This document shows positions 38,625 to 53,129 of a stretch of 64,000 nt of DNA, piece after piece; position 1 is the first letter of the stretch; each line of letters opens with the position of its first letter. Origin of the DNA: Chelonoidis abingdonii (taxonomy: Eukaryota; Chordata; Testudines; Testudinidae); the NCBI RefSeq assembly GCF_003597395.2, contig NC_133774.1, forward strand, positions 37,262,048 to 37,326,047. Direction: 5' to 3'. A model generated the notes under the pieces. The model saw only the letters and a list, made by a program, of their open reading frames with translations. It did no database searches and was not told the DNA's origin. Both the position numbers and the translations under genes were made by a program.

Positions 38625-41600
38625 GCCCTGTTGGTGGCCGAAAATGTGTTAAGGAAAATAAAGTAATATACATGCACAGTACACATTTTTCACAACACTT
38701 AACCGTTTCTAAACCCAAGCTTCTTCAAATGTGACAAAGGAACTTGTTCACATTAATGAGTTACCATTGTGGAAAAGTCTGATGTTTCTTACACTCCTGT
38801 AAAAAAATGATCAAATGCAAGTGTACCATATCCTACTCTCTCTCTCACACTAATCTTTGGGATAAAAATGCCAGGAAAACTTCAGTTCAGTTGGCAACTT
38901 TTTCAGAATATTATGTCTCAAAACATGCCGCCTCAAAAGATCATCTTCATCCAAAACATAGGATTGCTAAAGATACCCTATAATACGAAGATAATCATCA
39001 AAAATAAAATGTTATGTGACAATAAAGTATCATTCAGGGAATGAGGCTTTAGTGGCTGAATGGCTGTCTTCTACAACTTTTAAAAATATCCTATTGGTAC
39101 ATTTTAAAATTTACCAATTTAAGGGATCTGTTTTTAGATCACTGCATATGCAACACTCCTAGTAATGTCAACTGGAGTTTTTCAGTGTGTGGTAGTGGGA
39201 GAATGTTCCCCTTATATAGTTTGAGTATAGTTTTATTTGTTAGAATCTCTGGCCCAAGATTATCTGAGCATCCAAAATGGATACTCGGTTTTCTTATTAA
39301 ACCATTAGTCTGTTTAGCTGTTATAGCAGTCTCACAGCATGGCAGTGTTAGCATGTAATCAAGAAGGCCATGTGATTTTTTTTATGTGATGTTGACAATG
39401 ATCTTTTTTCCAAAATTATTTATAGCATGTCACTAGGAAAGCAAAGCAATTGAAGCTCTCTACTTACTGGCTGCTACAAATTTCTCTATAGTACTATTGA
39501 AATATACAAAAGGTACAGTTCAAAAATCTTTCTGTATTCAAGTGCACTTCAAGAATAGCAGCTATAAGGGATAAATACTCCAAGAGATATACTTGTTCAC
39601 CAGGCATCCTCCTAAAAACACATTTCTGTCATGTCTCTTAGGATAATTACAATGGAGAAAACCTGAAACAATTAAAAAAAAAATTGTAATGGATCTATCA
39701 GGACATGTTGATTCATTGCATTGCTGAGTAACATTTTGATCTTATTGTATCCTTTGCCTTTCCTCTTCTGTCCCCTCCTGTTTTTGATTTTATTAATTTA
39801 TTTTTGTGTCCCTGACACTCATTTGTTGCCCTGTGTGAATTTAGATCATAAACTGTTTCAGGGCAAGACTGTTGATTTGTTTCTTTGAAGTGTCTAGCAT
39901 ATTTTTGGGGTGCAAAAATGAATGAATAATCTCAGCTCTGACTTTAAAAATCCTCTTTTTTTTATAAAATCTTCTTTGGTTAGCTCTGTCTTTCTTCAGC
40001 AGTGCTATATACAAAACTACTGACATCTTTCCATCACGAGAGCAGCATGGATTATTTTCTAACTTCATATTTTGAGGTCTTTCATGTAGCTAAGGGCTAA
40101 ATGGCACACTGGGGCACCTAATGGAATTTCCTCTCCTGTGAAGTTTCCTGTACATTCTGTGGTCAGGAGTGGGGTCTGCACACAAACCCGGCAGATACCA
40201 AGATCCTGCAGGGTCTCAGAACCATCCATATGGAAGCTCTGTGAATCCACAGCAGCTGTAGTCCGCTGCTGCTCTGACTCTGCTCCGACTGCTCCCTGCT
40301 GTCAGGGCTTCATTGGAGCCATGCTGTTGGAATTTTTGGCCACAGCTATCCCCAAAGGAGTCTTTGGCTTAAAAAAGGATGTTTCCCCACCATACATGTG
40401 AAGTAGTGGAAATGTAATTAATTTCTGAAGGATCTCTGCTGGAGAGAGCAATGAGAGAGCAGTATTAATTGCCCCCACAATCTAGCCTGCCCACTACGTA
40501 CCCCATGCTCCAGTCCAACAGAAGAAAGTGATGTCCCTGTCCCCTTCAGTATGGGGAAGAGGAAAACTAAGGACTCTTCATGTGTACCAAAAAATCACAG
40601 ATCTTTTCCAAAAGAGTTAATAGAGCGCACAATGAAATGTAAAGACTGTCTCAAACAGAACACGTTCAACTTCCATTATTTTCTTGCAGATGGAATTGGA
40701 ATATGACTATTATTGCTTGTGAGACTGTCTATAAAATACCTGGCAGGAATAATTCACTATGTAACTCTTCATTTGAGAGGGATATGCTGTGCTTTGTATA
40801 TTGGTGGCCTTAAAATATAAACCATATTACATACCCCTGCACTGTGACCTGTATTTTAACAGCTTTTGCATTATATTCATGTATTATATTGAAAAGTAAA
40901 CTAATTTAAAGAATTTCAAAGTCTTCTGTGGTCATGTATTTCTGAAATAGATAAAATGATTAATTTGTCGTAAAATTCTTATTTCTTTGAAGCAAATACT
41001 TATTTTCTGACTTGTAAAACTTAACCTGGACTGTGTTTTAAATTGGACATGCAGGACCTACCCAACATATACTAACTCAGTGACTAAGCCTTCTTACTAG
41101 ACTGAAATAGGCCAGTGTCTCAACCTGCATGCTGTCACCCTGTCTCCCACTAACTGCTCTCTGTATCCCAATTAATACTGCTCCCTCCACACACTCACCA
41201 AATGTATCAGTGTCTCCTTCTACATAACCCAAAAATGAAGGAATACTCCTGCTGTCTCCACAATAAATCCGACTATGTTGGCATGCACACAGTCCTCTGC
41301 AGGGAGGGTGGGACAGTTGAGATTTCCTTCATCCTAAACCAGACTGTGGCTTGAGGATCTGAGAAGGCTCTAATTATCCAGATGACCAGTGGTGACAGTC
41401 TCACTGCCTGTCTCACCAATGGATGGCTCTTGTATATGAGGCCTACACCAACTCCTCCCCACCGACAAGACGGCTCTATGTATGAGAGTGAGGCATGTTT
41501 TCCTGCCACTGTATCCAAGAGTGAGAGGGACTCCCAGACACATACAGAGCCTTCTGCTGGGAGAGTTGGGCTTGTCCTAGGCCCCTCTAGACTATGTAGC

Positions 41601-44600
41601 TTGGAACAAATAATTTAAATACAAAGTTAGTGACAAACTACCTTTCATTTAGTTCATATAAATTATAAGAAAAAATAAAAAAAAGTTAAAATACTGATTT
41701 GTAACGCTACTACTCTCTGCTCATTCATATAGCTTCGTAAGGCTCATTTCTGGCATACTAACAAGAAATTAGCCCATCAGTAGTGGCTAGGTGAGGTGTG
41801 AATAGGCTGTACATTTCATAAACACCCCTGTTCCTCCACACTCTAAAAAGTATCGCCTTCATATTTCAATTCTACCTCTGACAGCAGTAGCTGTGATTGC
41901 TAGAGTTATCCTGGGGGTGGGAACATGAAGAGGTTCCTGTTCCTCAGAAACTGCAACATAGTTTACTCTCCTAGTTACTGCTAGGAGAGTAAATTGTCTG
42001 TCAGTCCTCAAATCTTTGTACATTCATTGCCATGTTGTGGTTCACTCAGGTGATCAGAGTTTATACGTGGACGTTCACACACGAAAACAGATATTGCATA
42101 TGCCTATTGCATTCATGAATATCTACTCACTGAACTAAAAGCACCCATTGTGTCATTCCGTTTATATTTGAAAACATACATATAAACACACTGTACTTGT
42201 ATCACATTTTTTCTTTTAACCACAAAACTTAAATGCTTAAAGTTGTTAATGCAGTGTTTATATTAGAGATTGTCCCCAGTGAACAAGTCAGAAAATTTAA
42301 AGTTCCCACAGTAGCCACAATTTGGCACTATTTGTATTACTAAATATGGTGTTAAGTTTAATGCCTTCACAGCATTTGGAATATTTCAAAATTTAAATAT
42401 GTCAGGGACCAAATTATAACAGCTGTGAGACCTGTGACTTTGAATGGCTGACTTTTATATGTAAAATCTCCACCATAACTTTTAATATAGTTACTTGCGT
42501 TAAGATTCACAACCTTGAAAAGATGGCTTCAGGGTTTTCATAGCCTTTGACCTTTTTAGCCTTATAGGGTTAGTCCTTAATTTCACTTTGTCACATAAAC
42601 TACAAAAATCAATCTAGCAAACTAAAAATAAACTTCAAAGTTAAATTGCAAGTTTAATTTTTGTATCATCCCCTAAGCTATTTTTTTTTTTAGAGTTAAT
42701 CTTTGAATTGGACTTTCATGTTTGCCAGTGCAGTATATGACCTTCAGTTTGACAGCATCTTGTAAAAACCTATTTTAGTAAGAGGAACTCCAAACTCTGC
42801 AAGGAATTTCACCCTGGTATTCAATTCAGTTTATGTTAAAGACCACATTATAGTGTTACAGTAATTGGACACCTCTGTCACATACTGCAAGTAGTTTGGA
42901 AACTTTCTTGCAGCCTGTAGTAATCTGTGAGCTATCTTGTGGAAGACAGCTTTTCTGATTCGTTGCTTTAAGATCAAATTAGGTGTAAACAGGTGCGTTA
43001 CTATTGGTGTATATAGGAGTTGTACCTTTTTTCCTCTGGGGCTGAAGTTGGCCCATGGTGAATTCAGCCCCCATCATGAGGGCTATCTGTACTGATGTGT
43101 TTCTTACCTGCATAGATATCTGACTTCATCAGATTTATTTGATCTGAACATAGTTTTTTTTAAAGAAAGATGTGTTTTTAGTTTTCCTTATGCTAACCAT
43201 TGCTAAAGTCTAATATTATTATTTCCTATTGACTGTACTGGTAAAATTCAAATGAGAATTTATGTTGGATGAGTGAACATAACTGTGACTGACCCAGTTT
43301 AAAAAAATCATACTTAAAACCTAGGGAAGGGTTTTTTTTTAACACCATACCTTATTAAAACAATAAGTTAATTATCTAATTTACTTCACCGTTTCTTAGC
43401 TGTTTTCACTTCCCTTAGCTTGAGCATTGAAAACAGACTTTTCAATTTCAGTTTTTTTGAAGTTTGAAAAGACGACAAATGGAAATAATTCAATTAAATG
43501 TAATTTAAAAATAAACTAAAAAGATACATAATTTTATCTTGGGCATAAATCAGGCTAACAGTGTTTTTATATTAAGAATTTTTTGAAAAGTATATGCAGG
43601 GCCTTTTAGTTAATATTCATGCAGATTTATTTCATTAAGTTTATTTAATTTGAACATTGTCTTCAGAAGTGTTAATGCAAAATAAGTTTACTTTGCCTAC
43701 TGAGTAGTCCAGTCTAATCTTTAATGCACTGTTAAATTAAGGGTCCAGATGGAAAGAAAACTGTGTTTAACAACAAGTGGCTGTTGGATACACACTTAGG
43801 AGTAAATGATCCATTACTTTTTTTCCCTTGTTTTCCTCATGCACAGCAAATTGAACAATTTCCATACAAGCCATAAAGTAGAAAGGTGACATTGTTGAAC
43901 AGAGTATACCTACCCATCTTTAGTTCAGCTATACACAGAACATGAAAGACAGTGTTGATAATGAATAAGTAATATATTTGGATGTAATGTGAGACTTGAC
44001 AAATCTTTCTTCCTTTCAGATGATTTAAACTTGGTAAGATTGACATTGGTTGACCTGTAGCAGTGTTTTCCCAGGGAGGTTTAATAGTCAAATGTGTACA
44101 TTAAGCAGCATTCATTCTGACTATGGATGTGGTATAATATCCAGTACCTTTCAGCCAATGGCAGAATCTCTGGCTTGTGGAACTTGGTAGAAGTATGAAG
44201 ATGGTGCCACATATATGGGCAGAAAGATGAAGTATAATTGTTTTTTAAATGTTATGAAGTATTTGAAATAATTTAATGTATTGATGATGGGGAAAAAAAA
44301 AATTGAGTGCTTATATATACTTTTTCTTTACCATGACCTCCACAGACAAACTGGAACTTTTGTGGTTCATATTAGTTTTCCCTTTAAGAGTTAAGATAAT
44401 TTCGGTATAAATTTCATTTCATAAACCAAGGTAACAAATATGAAACTCGGATTCAAAGCAATAGGATTTTTATTTATTTTGTATGTATTTTTTTTAAAGT
44501 ACAAGAATAATCAGAGGTAAAATTTATACTTTTCAAGACACCCGCCTCCCCCTCATAATTCTGTCTGGTATGTTACTTGTTTAAATAGATCTAAGAATAA

Positions 44601-45929
44601 ATGTTATCATTCTTTCCTCTGATTCAGACTGTCACTAGTGTAGACAAATGTGTTCTCAGTCTGTGGCCTGTTAATCTATCGTTATAGCTTTGCCTATTCA
44701 GATCAGTCTAGATGCTAGCTTCCCAATATTGCTCAGCCTGTTTCTTTGCTTTTCATCATACATTTTTAGCCATCTATTTTATTTTGTTTTTTGCTTCAGG
44801 GAAATAATAATCAAAATTGAGAAATATTAAGAGGCACAAATGAGGTGAAGGCATGGTGTGTTTCTTGCCACAGTGGAGGAATAGCTCTAATATGGAACAT
44901 CTCTTGTGTTCAAGACAATGGCAGTTGGGCATATATGCTCACAGTTGAAACTGTGGAAAAAAGAAAGTCTGTACAACCAGAGAGTACCTTCAGTTGGATC
45001 TTTTAGCAGTAGACCTTTTCTTGTTCAATGAGATTTAAAAATGCTTAAGTAGATATGGACAAAATGCAGCCACAGTAGCCAGTCAGCTAGTTCGTTTCTG
45101 AAGAACGAACTTTGTGCTAGAAAGCATCATTAACAGAAAGGTTGACACTGATAATGGAATACTAATTATCTTATTACTCTATATCAATGGGAGAAAAGAA
45201 ACCTTTTAATAATTTAGGTAGCTTTGAGTAACCTTATTTCAATGCACTGAAAAAGCAAAATTACCCTTTACATTGAACTATAGAACAATGTTATCCTGAG
45301 GGTGGGCAAATTTATATTTTTAAGTATGTAGTATTTTATATAAATACCTCATCTCTTAAATCTGTATTGTGAATAATTACTTTAGGGAATTGTGTGATCT
45401 TCTTGCTTCTATCTTGCCGATGCACACAACTGAATGAATGATGACTTGAGACAAAATTTTTGCTTTGAATAGATTTCAGTTTTTGTCCTATTTGATCACT
45501 CTCCCTTTAGATAGAACTGATCTTAACATATAACTTGATCTTGTTAGTGGACTTAATGTTGCAATATTTGAACACTTTTTTGGTATAATGCACAGTGCTT
45601 TCATTTTGTTTTTATAAAATTCAGTAAAAGGAAACTCAGAGTTTCCAAAGATAAATTAGAACAGTTTTGTGCTTAAAGTGATGTTAGATTTCCTTTGTCT
45701 AGTTTTTCTTCTCACTCAGATTGGCCAAGTGTGACTTGAATGTGCAGAGTGCATAAATATTTTGATTGGATTTGAGCCTTAAGAAAATGCAATTCACTTT
45801 TTTCATGAAATCTCAGAAGCTGGGATGCCTCTTGATGTGTTATATCTGAATGCTTGTGTATTAGGGAGCCCAAAGATTGGAATATCTCATTCTTCTTGGA
45901 CGTAAGGAATATTCAAGTAGAGAGGGAGT
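38625..45929. other. long AT-rich intronic block, largely non-repetitive
   Basis: Over 7 kb without a confidently recognised mobile element, an unusually clean stretch for this intron. The segments 40060-40400 and 41100-41640 are less AT-rich and contain short open frames (for example 40138-40401 and 41382-41618), but I see no protein motif or exon signature. Confidence 0.45.
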
Positions 45930-46095
45930 TTTTATTTTATTTTATTTCACAGCACCAAAAAGTGTATGAGGCGCCTCTCAGTTCAAATAAGACAATATTG
46001 TCCCAGTCCCACAGAGCTTCCAATTAAATTTCAGTCTTGATGTACAGAGTGAGCTACAAGAGAGTGGACAGAGGGAGTTTGGAAAATGAGATTAT
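45930..46095 (+). repeat. old interspersed repeat fragment
   Basis: It contains 'cagcaccaaaaagtgtatgaggcgcctctc...gacaatattgtcccagtcccacagagcttccaattaaa', the same order of motifs as the copy at 32395. Confidence 0.5.
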
Positions 46096-46208
46096 GTAGT
46101 TAGCAGAAACAAGCATACAGCACTGCCTCTTGGACTAAAACGGGTCAAATTTCTAAAACTCTGAAATAATTTCCACTATTCTCTTTGGATCTGCAGACCT
46201 CAACTGCT

Positions 46209-46256
46209 GCATCCACCATTACTGCTGTATCCACCATTACTGATGCATCCATCCAT
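46209..46256. repeat. imperfect tandem repeat of an 18-19 bp unit
   Basis: The unit 'ATCCACCATTACTGCTGT' appears about three times, with small changes ('ATCCACCATTACTGATGC', 'ATCCATCCATTACTGCTGT'). The last copy runs straight into the palindrome at 46257. Confidence 0.85.
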
Positions 46257-46312
46257 TACTGCTGTAATGTCCCTGAAGACTAAGCTTAGTCTTCAGGGAC
46301 ATTACAGCAGTA
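46257..46312. repeat. perfect 56-bp palindrome
   Basis: Arms 46257-46284 and 46285-46312 are exact reverse complements of 28 bases each with no spacer, centred on AAG|CTT. The structure could extrude as a cruciform in DNA or fold as a perfect hairpin in RNA. It is not part of any element I recognise. Confidence 0.97.
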
Positions 46313-47764
46313 GTTAATGATTTAGTTTCCTATCTCTACATTTATGGGCTCTAACAGTCTGGATTGGCTGCATTCCATTTCTTGGAAGTAAACTTTACCT
46401 GGTAATTCAGGCTGTCTGATTTTGAGCTGCTATTTCAAAGACCCGCCCATGATTATGTTCAGTATGAAGGGGTTGTGGGAATGCTTCTGTTTTCAAGTCT
46501 TTTAAATGTGCTCTTGGGGCTTCAGAATTGAGAATGACTGTCAGGTATGATTGAAAGAAAAATTGGCACCAGAATTCTTAAATTATGGCTGATATCTCTG
46601 CCTGATTAGCAGCACACAGGGCTGCCCAGGAGCCCTCAATCTGGATGTTGAAAGTCCAAATCCCAAAATGCAAATGATCAGGTAAAATACTTCTAATTGC
46701 CATCAAGTGGGATATGGATAAAGAATATTTCTCTATTAATAGATCTTTGTTTCAATTAAATGTTTAAAGAGTGCATATCCTAGGAGTAAGCAAATGAATC
46801 ACAAGGATTTGGTATAATGTCTAGGGCATAATGAACCCAATAAATGTCAGACTTGGTGTTGCAAAGTCAAGAAGCATTGTACTCCGGAGAAAAGATTTAT
46901 ACTTGGGAAATTAGTTAAAGTGGGACACACAATGATTTGAAAAACACTGGCTAACCAAACAGAATTTTTACCCTTTACTTTATCAGTCAGGGTTTGTCCT
47001 ATTACAAAATCCCAGATGTTTCCGTTGGGTGGAACTAAATTAGAGGCAGTGACTGATGTATTTGACTTGCTAATTCCTTTTGCCCCAGTGGACTAGAACC
47101 ACCAACCTGAAGTGCTTATAAATATCTCAACTTCCTACCACTTTGTGGTATGAAATTGAAAACATTTGGAGAGGAAGAAGAGTACTGGTGACAATGTAAT
47201 TCAGACTTGTCTGATTATCTGTCTTTGGTCTGATTATCTGAGTGCGAAGACAAATAGCTATTCTTTGGAAGTCTCATGTTACTACCATGAGCAGTATGAC
47301 ATTCTATGAAGAGAGAAGATGGGGAAAATCAAGAAGAGGCAGCTGGAATATTTTGACTATCTACAAAAGATGGAGACAGTTTGGGGAAGAAGAATGTTAG
47401 GCTGGAGTTCAAAGAAGACAGGAGCAAGTAGTAGCTGGATATGAGAAGTTAAGAATGGAGAAGATGCCAATAATGGTATAACAATGAACAGTGGCAAATT
47501 GACCTGTGTGACTTCACCAACATTCATGGCTGAGGTTGTTACTTAAACTAGTAACTTCTAATATTCACAATTAGTATTTTATAATTAAAATTTGAGGTTT
47601 CAAAGATGCCATTTCAAGACTCCATTGTGTGGTGGAATGATGCTGTGTGACTTTGAGAGTTTAAATTGAAATATGGTTGCTTATTGAGTGGTTGAACATA
47701 CTGCATAGATTTACTATCTACATGTTGCAACATTCTGCATCCTGTGAAAATGGCAACTATTTTT
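46313..47764. other. intronic sequence without recognised features
   Basis: No exon or clear mobile element is visible. Confidence 0.4.
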
Positions 47765-47960
47765 TTTTAAAGAGAGATCTAACACCACATGACTCCCTAG
47801 CCCAAGTGGCTTACAATGCAAGTATAATACAACAGATGGATACAGACAAATAGTAAATACAGACAGTACAAGGAAACAATGAGACAGTATTGGTCAGCGT
47901 GATAGACAGTGGTCTTAGCACACCAGCAGTCTCACTGTAGAGTTTTATGTAGACGGCAAA
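47765..47960 (+). repeat. old interspersed repeat fragment
   Basis: The text 'agatctaacaccacatgactccctagcccaagtggcttacaatgcaa' continues the 'agagcttacaatct' family seen at 32395 and 17262. It is very diverged. Confidence 0.35.
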
Positions 47961-48699
47961 GGAGAGTTTTGAGAAGTTTGAAGGTGGATGATGAGGTAAT
48001 TTAAGATGAGTCTCCCAAGTATGTGGTGCAGCAGGAGAGAGAGCCTGAAGGTGTTTGTTTTAAATTTTTAACACATGGGCAATGGAGTCTGGTTATCAGT
48101 CAAGCTCACTGTTTGTGTCAGGCCTACTCTCCCTAAGGGAGGCTCTGGCCGACTGTACTGTTCAGTTAACTCTTGGCCTCAGCCAAGCTTTGCATACAGC
48201 CTGGAAGTTGCTGATCTGCTCTCCTTCTCCATTATCCCCCGAAGACATGCTCCCACCTTTTTATCTCCTTCCAGGTCTGACACCTAGCATGGGTGTAGAA
48301 GGGAGAGACTGGTTGGGGTCACTGCATTTTATTAATCCATTCCAGGTTACTGTGGGGCTTGTATGCCCCATCCACATCTCTTTGTAGTTCCATGATTAAG
48401 TGACTAGGGTTGTTTAGAATTCTGATTAAAACAATAGATGAACTACACTTCTCATAGTTTTACTGGTTCTGAAGGTATTCCCATTTTATATATAGGGAAT
48501 ATCTTTTACCATTCTGAAAGATACTTCTAGTTTAAAGTGCCTCCAGTGTATATGCTTATTCTTCTTTAAGGGGAGGACTATGATTTTATAGGCTTTGTAT
48601 AATAAGTATTTTTTTTTTAAAGAATGACTTTAAGAAGAGCAAGATCCAGGTGAGAAGAGGGTATTCCAGGCACAGTGGACTTTACGGAGTCCTAAGACT

Positions 48700-48825
48700 T
48701 GGATGGAGCGCTCAGTACTGGGAGCCGCGATCAGCCGAACCTGCTAACGTGGCAGGTAAACAAACCGGCCCGGCCCACCAGGGGCTTTCCCCACACAAGC
48801 AGCGGAACAAGTTTGGGAACCACTG
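48700..48825. mobile_element. truncated hAT terminal fragment
   Basis: The sequence ends 'GGAACAAGTTTGGGAACCACTG'; the reverse complement, CAGTGGTTCCCAAACTTGTTCC, is a classic hAT terminus. The preceding GC-rich text ('ggtaaacaaaccggcccggcccaccaggggctttcc') belongs to the same element. The other end is missing. Confidence 0.75.
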
Positions 48826-48925
48826 GCCTAGAGGCCCCAGCTGATTGGGGCACCACCATGCTAGGTGTTATACAAACACATGGTTCCTGTGCCAGAGGGC
48901 TTAAATAATGTTGTGATGGGAGGCA
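48826..48925 (+). repeat. old interspersed repeat fragment
   Basis: The text 'gaggccccagctgattggggcaccaccatgctaggtgttatacaaacaca' is a clear copy of the family seen at 32395-32510. Confidence 0.6.
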
Positions 48926-51910
48926 CAGAATGAGTTTAGGTAGAATATAGAGACCGTACATAGTTTTTATAAAATTAACAAAATAAGTTCTAAGAATAAG
49001 TGGGGAATTGTTTTTGATTACCAGATAGAATGAGCATCCACTAAACAAAGTGCCATTACCTCAAAGTTAATGGAAGTTTAGTATGGAGTTCTATGTAGAT
49101 ATCGTTCCCATGCAACATTGTGGCCCATTAAATTTACTGCAACAAGCAGTGCTGGAGAAATCACAAGGGGGAAAGCAATTTAGAATACTATTTGGAGTTG
49201 TAAAATAAAGAATTATTGGCAGAAAATAAACATACCCAAAACATCACTGGAATGAGAATTTTAAGTCTTCTCCACATGAGGTAGTCTTTTTGAAACAAAC
49301 CATACACAAATAGCATATGCAAAACCACAAAGGCTTGTAAAAAGTTATTTCTAGCAAGGAAACATAATATAGTAAAAAAGCATGGAAGTCAGTTGATTAT
49401 GCAGTTAATGGCATCTAGTGGAAATGGAGTTCTGGACTTTTTTCAAAACAAATTGGATATCTTTAAAGCTATGTAGACTGCTTGCTTAAGTTTTGCAATG
49501 TCGGGCACTACAGAAGGACAGTAGACAGAACGATTTTCTTTTAATATTTTAAAAAGATAATTTCTGAGTGGCAAGTGTCCACAGAATAAAGTGGAGATTT
49601 TTCTTCATAGTACTAGCTATTGTACAAACAATAGGATTTGTTACTCTATTATTTACATATTTTGTCTGGGGGGCTTCATTATCTGATATGCAGATTTTTT
49701 AATTGATGCTCCATTTGACAACCACAGAGTAGGGTTATTATGACAAGGAAAACGAAGCTCAGAATTAGCACACAAGTTGAATGTATATTGGGAATGGGTA
49801 TCACTCTGTTCTGTAGAGCTGTATGGATGTGAATTTAATTAAAAGTTACATTAAATAAGCAAGTTGCTTGTGTACATGCACACTTATATACCTTGCCTAC
49901 AAAAGTAGCTCTTTGAACCTTGCTAAAACAGAATCTTCTGTCAGACCTGATCGTTTCTAAATTTAGAGTAGCAGAGACCTGCTGTGTTCAGCCCTATTCC
50001 TTAAAGACTTAGGCACATACTTAATTTTATGTACTGTGAGTCAATGGAACTACTTACAGGCATAGAGTTAAGCTTGTGTGTAAGTCTATATAGGATCGGT
50101 GCCTTAGTGATCCCAAAGCTTCCAGGGCATGGATATAAAAAAGCCTGTTACTGAGCAAATTTCTAATTCGAGGGGCGGGGGGGAGGGTGCAGGCAGGAGC
50201 AGACAGAGACCCCTAGAGCCACTAATTGTGGCCACACATTTGTGGTGGGTCTGGGACAAAAGGATTGTAGATGCTTCATTGGTTGTGCACTATGGGTGGA
50301 GCATGCACCCTATCTACAGTACACTATCAAAATGAAGCCATAGGCACAAGCAGCTGCTGCCAGCTAAACCCCATGCATCTCCATCAAGAATAGAATTGAG
50401 GATCTTCATTTCCAAGAATAGATCTCCATTATTTGTTAAACACAATGTACTCCATGCTGTACAAAACACAAAAGATATCCAGTGAAACGAAGAAGAGTCT
50501 ATTTTGCAAAAGCTATACTCCAATTCAGCAAAGCAAGTTGTGGCTGAGTAAATTTAATCTGGATACGTGTTGGAGGCAAGGTAAATATAGCTCAATTTCT
50601 GGGCTAATAGAACAGATTTGTTTGCAAGGGGAATTGAGGGTGGAGATTGGTGGGGGGTTTTGGGGGGAGATAGTGTAACGTGATACGCTTTGAAGAGAGA
50701 GGCCAGAAAAAAAGTGAATGCCATCAAGAATTTCAAGAGTGCATGGCTAAAAATGATGATTATGGTTTCAGCTGATAGGCTGATTCCTAAGTCAGAGAAC
50801 TGATTTTATCCAATGTGTTGAAAAGGTGAATTGCCCCAAAATACTGTCTGATACTCTTTAGTGAGGCAACGTAAAATCAAAATGGTTGTGAAAAGCCCAA
50901 ATAACCAAAACAGAGTATGTGGGTGAATTAGAATCTGTTGAGCATAGTCTGCTACTGATTCAGGGTATGATTTCTCCTGTGCCTCCTACATGTGTTCCTG
51001 GCCCTGAAATAAAGATATACTTTGTACTCCTATCCTGCTTATGCTTCTATGTACTTTACAACTTCCAGTATGTAATATGTGTACTGTCCCTGCAGTATGG
51101 TCCTCAGATGCAATGTACTTTGGGATATGGCCACTTGATTCATCTAATTCATTATTTTGATAGTTCGTGAAAACCCCCTAACTTTCTACCTCTTTTGAAA
51201 GGCAGTTCTGGTGAGAAAGGAGAGGGGGACATAATCAGTATTTTCAAAAACATTAATCTAAAAGAAATTGCAAAACCACAAATTAATACAAGAGAAATAT
51301 ATGAGCAGAATATCAAGGAAATCCCACTCTACTAAAGCTCCAGCTTTTCAACTCCAGTGATCTTAAAAGTTGCAGACAGCAAATTCCATGTAAATAGAAT
51401 TTGATAACAAAAGGCTTTGCAGTCAGTTTCAGTATTCATTCCCTCCAGGGATCCTGACATCTTAGACCCTGTCTATTCTCCTTTATCTTTAACAAGTACC
51501 CAGGAAATGTGGCAGTTTACCAACAATAGCCATCTATCAATAAAAGATCCAAATAAAACTACATTTATCTTGCAAACTATTCCAGTTTAGAACATATAAC
51601 ACACACAACAATCTAACACACACACAACAATAGCTTGATTATATTTAGTTACCATCAAAGCATACTGCTCAGAAGCAGCTGAAATGCAACGTGTATTAAA
51701 CAGACTAATTTATACAGTATTTGAGGATAGATTGTGGACAATTAAAGCCCAGGGTCATGTTGTATAGCAGCTTTTCCTTTCAAAACAGCCTAGAGAAATA
51801 AATAGGCAGAATCATTTTCCTTTCTTCTATGTTGAGGCACAGCATGCTCCACCAAATTCAGGCTCCTGGAAAAGTCACAGTACCTGTCAAACACAAAAGT
51901 GAAAAGTCTA
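48926..51910. other. AT-rich intronic sequence with one old repeat tail
   Basis: At about 49960-50110, 'ttcagccctattccttaaagacttaggcac...gagtcaatggaactac' looks like an old LINE/SINE tail. The rest shows no recognisable feature. Confidence 0.4.
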
Positions 51911-52151
51911 AGGCTATGTCTACACTACAGCTTCTGTCAGCAAAACTTATGTCGCCCAGGGGTGTGAATGGTCCACCCTCAGCTAACCCCCGAGCAACAT
52001 AAATTACACCGACACAAGTGTTGATGTGCACCCGCCAACATAGTTTATGGCACTCATGAAGATAGTTTCTTTATGTTCACAGGAGAGCTCTCTGCCAGCA
52101 TAATGTCTTCACCAGATGTGCTGCAGCACAGTATGCATAGACGTACTCTAA
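51911..52151. mobile_element. Harbinger-like MITE, degenerate
   Basis: It starts 'GGCTATGTCTACACTACAGCTT' after CTAA and ends 'cagtatgcatagacgtactc' before CTAA. The internal phrases 'accccCGAGCAACATAAATTACACCGACA' and 'aggagagctctct' match a turtle MITE type. The terminal match is imperfect. Confidence 0.6.
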
Positions 52152-52599
52152 ATAGTTGCTAAAGATGCACTATACTCAATAAAGGCATCTTTACCTACAA
52201 ATTCTTTCCAGAGAACTCAGTATGGATTACGGGAAAAGCAATGGATGAAGAAATTTTGCAAAAATATTGCAAATAACATTTCTTGGTTTACTGATTTAAA
52301 TTTTGAATAAAAAACCCTTTGGATATTAAAAAGAAAACTTCCATCTTTGAGCAGTCCCCCTTAATGACATGGCTACTTCTTGTTTGTTGGATTTTTCTTG
52401 AAAGCAGTTGAAATCTGTACCTGATTGTGGTTCTTTCTAGGATTCCCAAGGTTTTCACTGCATTCCATCCAAAGATTGTAAAGAACTTTACAACCACTAA
52501 TTAAGGCCTCAGTGCCCCTTTATAATCGGTAGTAAAACAAAAAAATACAGTAACTTCTGTTTTATAAACTTCGAGTATGGAAAAGTTAAGTGACTTCAG

Positions 52600-52835
52600 C
52601 CCTGGACGGCGGGGCTCAGGTTGCAAGCCTCCTGCCTAGGGCTGAAGCCCTTGAGCTTCAGCTTTGGCCCCTCGCTGCCCAGAGTGATGAGACTTCCCCC
52701 CTCCCACTCCCACCCGCCCCGACCTGGGGAAGTAGGACTCTGGCAGGCTCAGGCTTTGGTCCCTCCTCCTGGGGTTGTGAAGTAATTTTTATCAGCAGAT
52801 GGGCGTCACAATGCAATGAAGTTTGAGAACCCCTA
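52600..52835. mobile_element. hAT-like fragment
   Basis: The interior 'gggctcaggttgcaagcctcctgcctagggctgaagcccttgagcttcagctttggcccc' resembles the 12305-12619 element. The right side ends 'gtttgagaacccct', a hAT terminus. The left terminus is lost. Confidence 0.6.
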
Positions 52836-53129
52836 ATCTACTTGTATTGTTTATTTCAGGCTTTGGCTTCCTTTTGGAATTTTTGCAGAAGATGAGGGAA
52901 GTTAGTTTTATAAAATGAGTTTCACTTGCATATTTAAGATTTTTTTTTCTTTTAGAGATCCATTAGAGAAAACATGAAATTTTGGGCTTTACTATATTTT
53001 CTTGTTTCATTAGTATATACACTTCACTTTTTAAAATATTTCCTTTATAGCCCAAGACTTGGCTACAGCTAGTTAGCTCTTGGAGAACTGCTGGCGCAAA
53101 AGATGAGGATTGAATAAGATGCAATAATA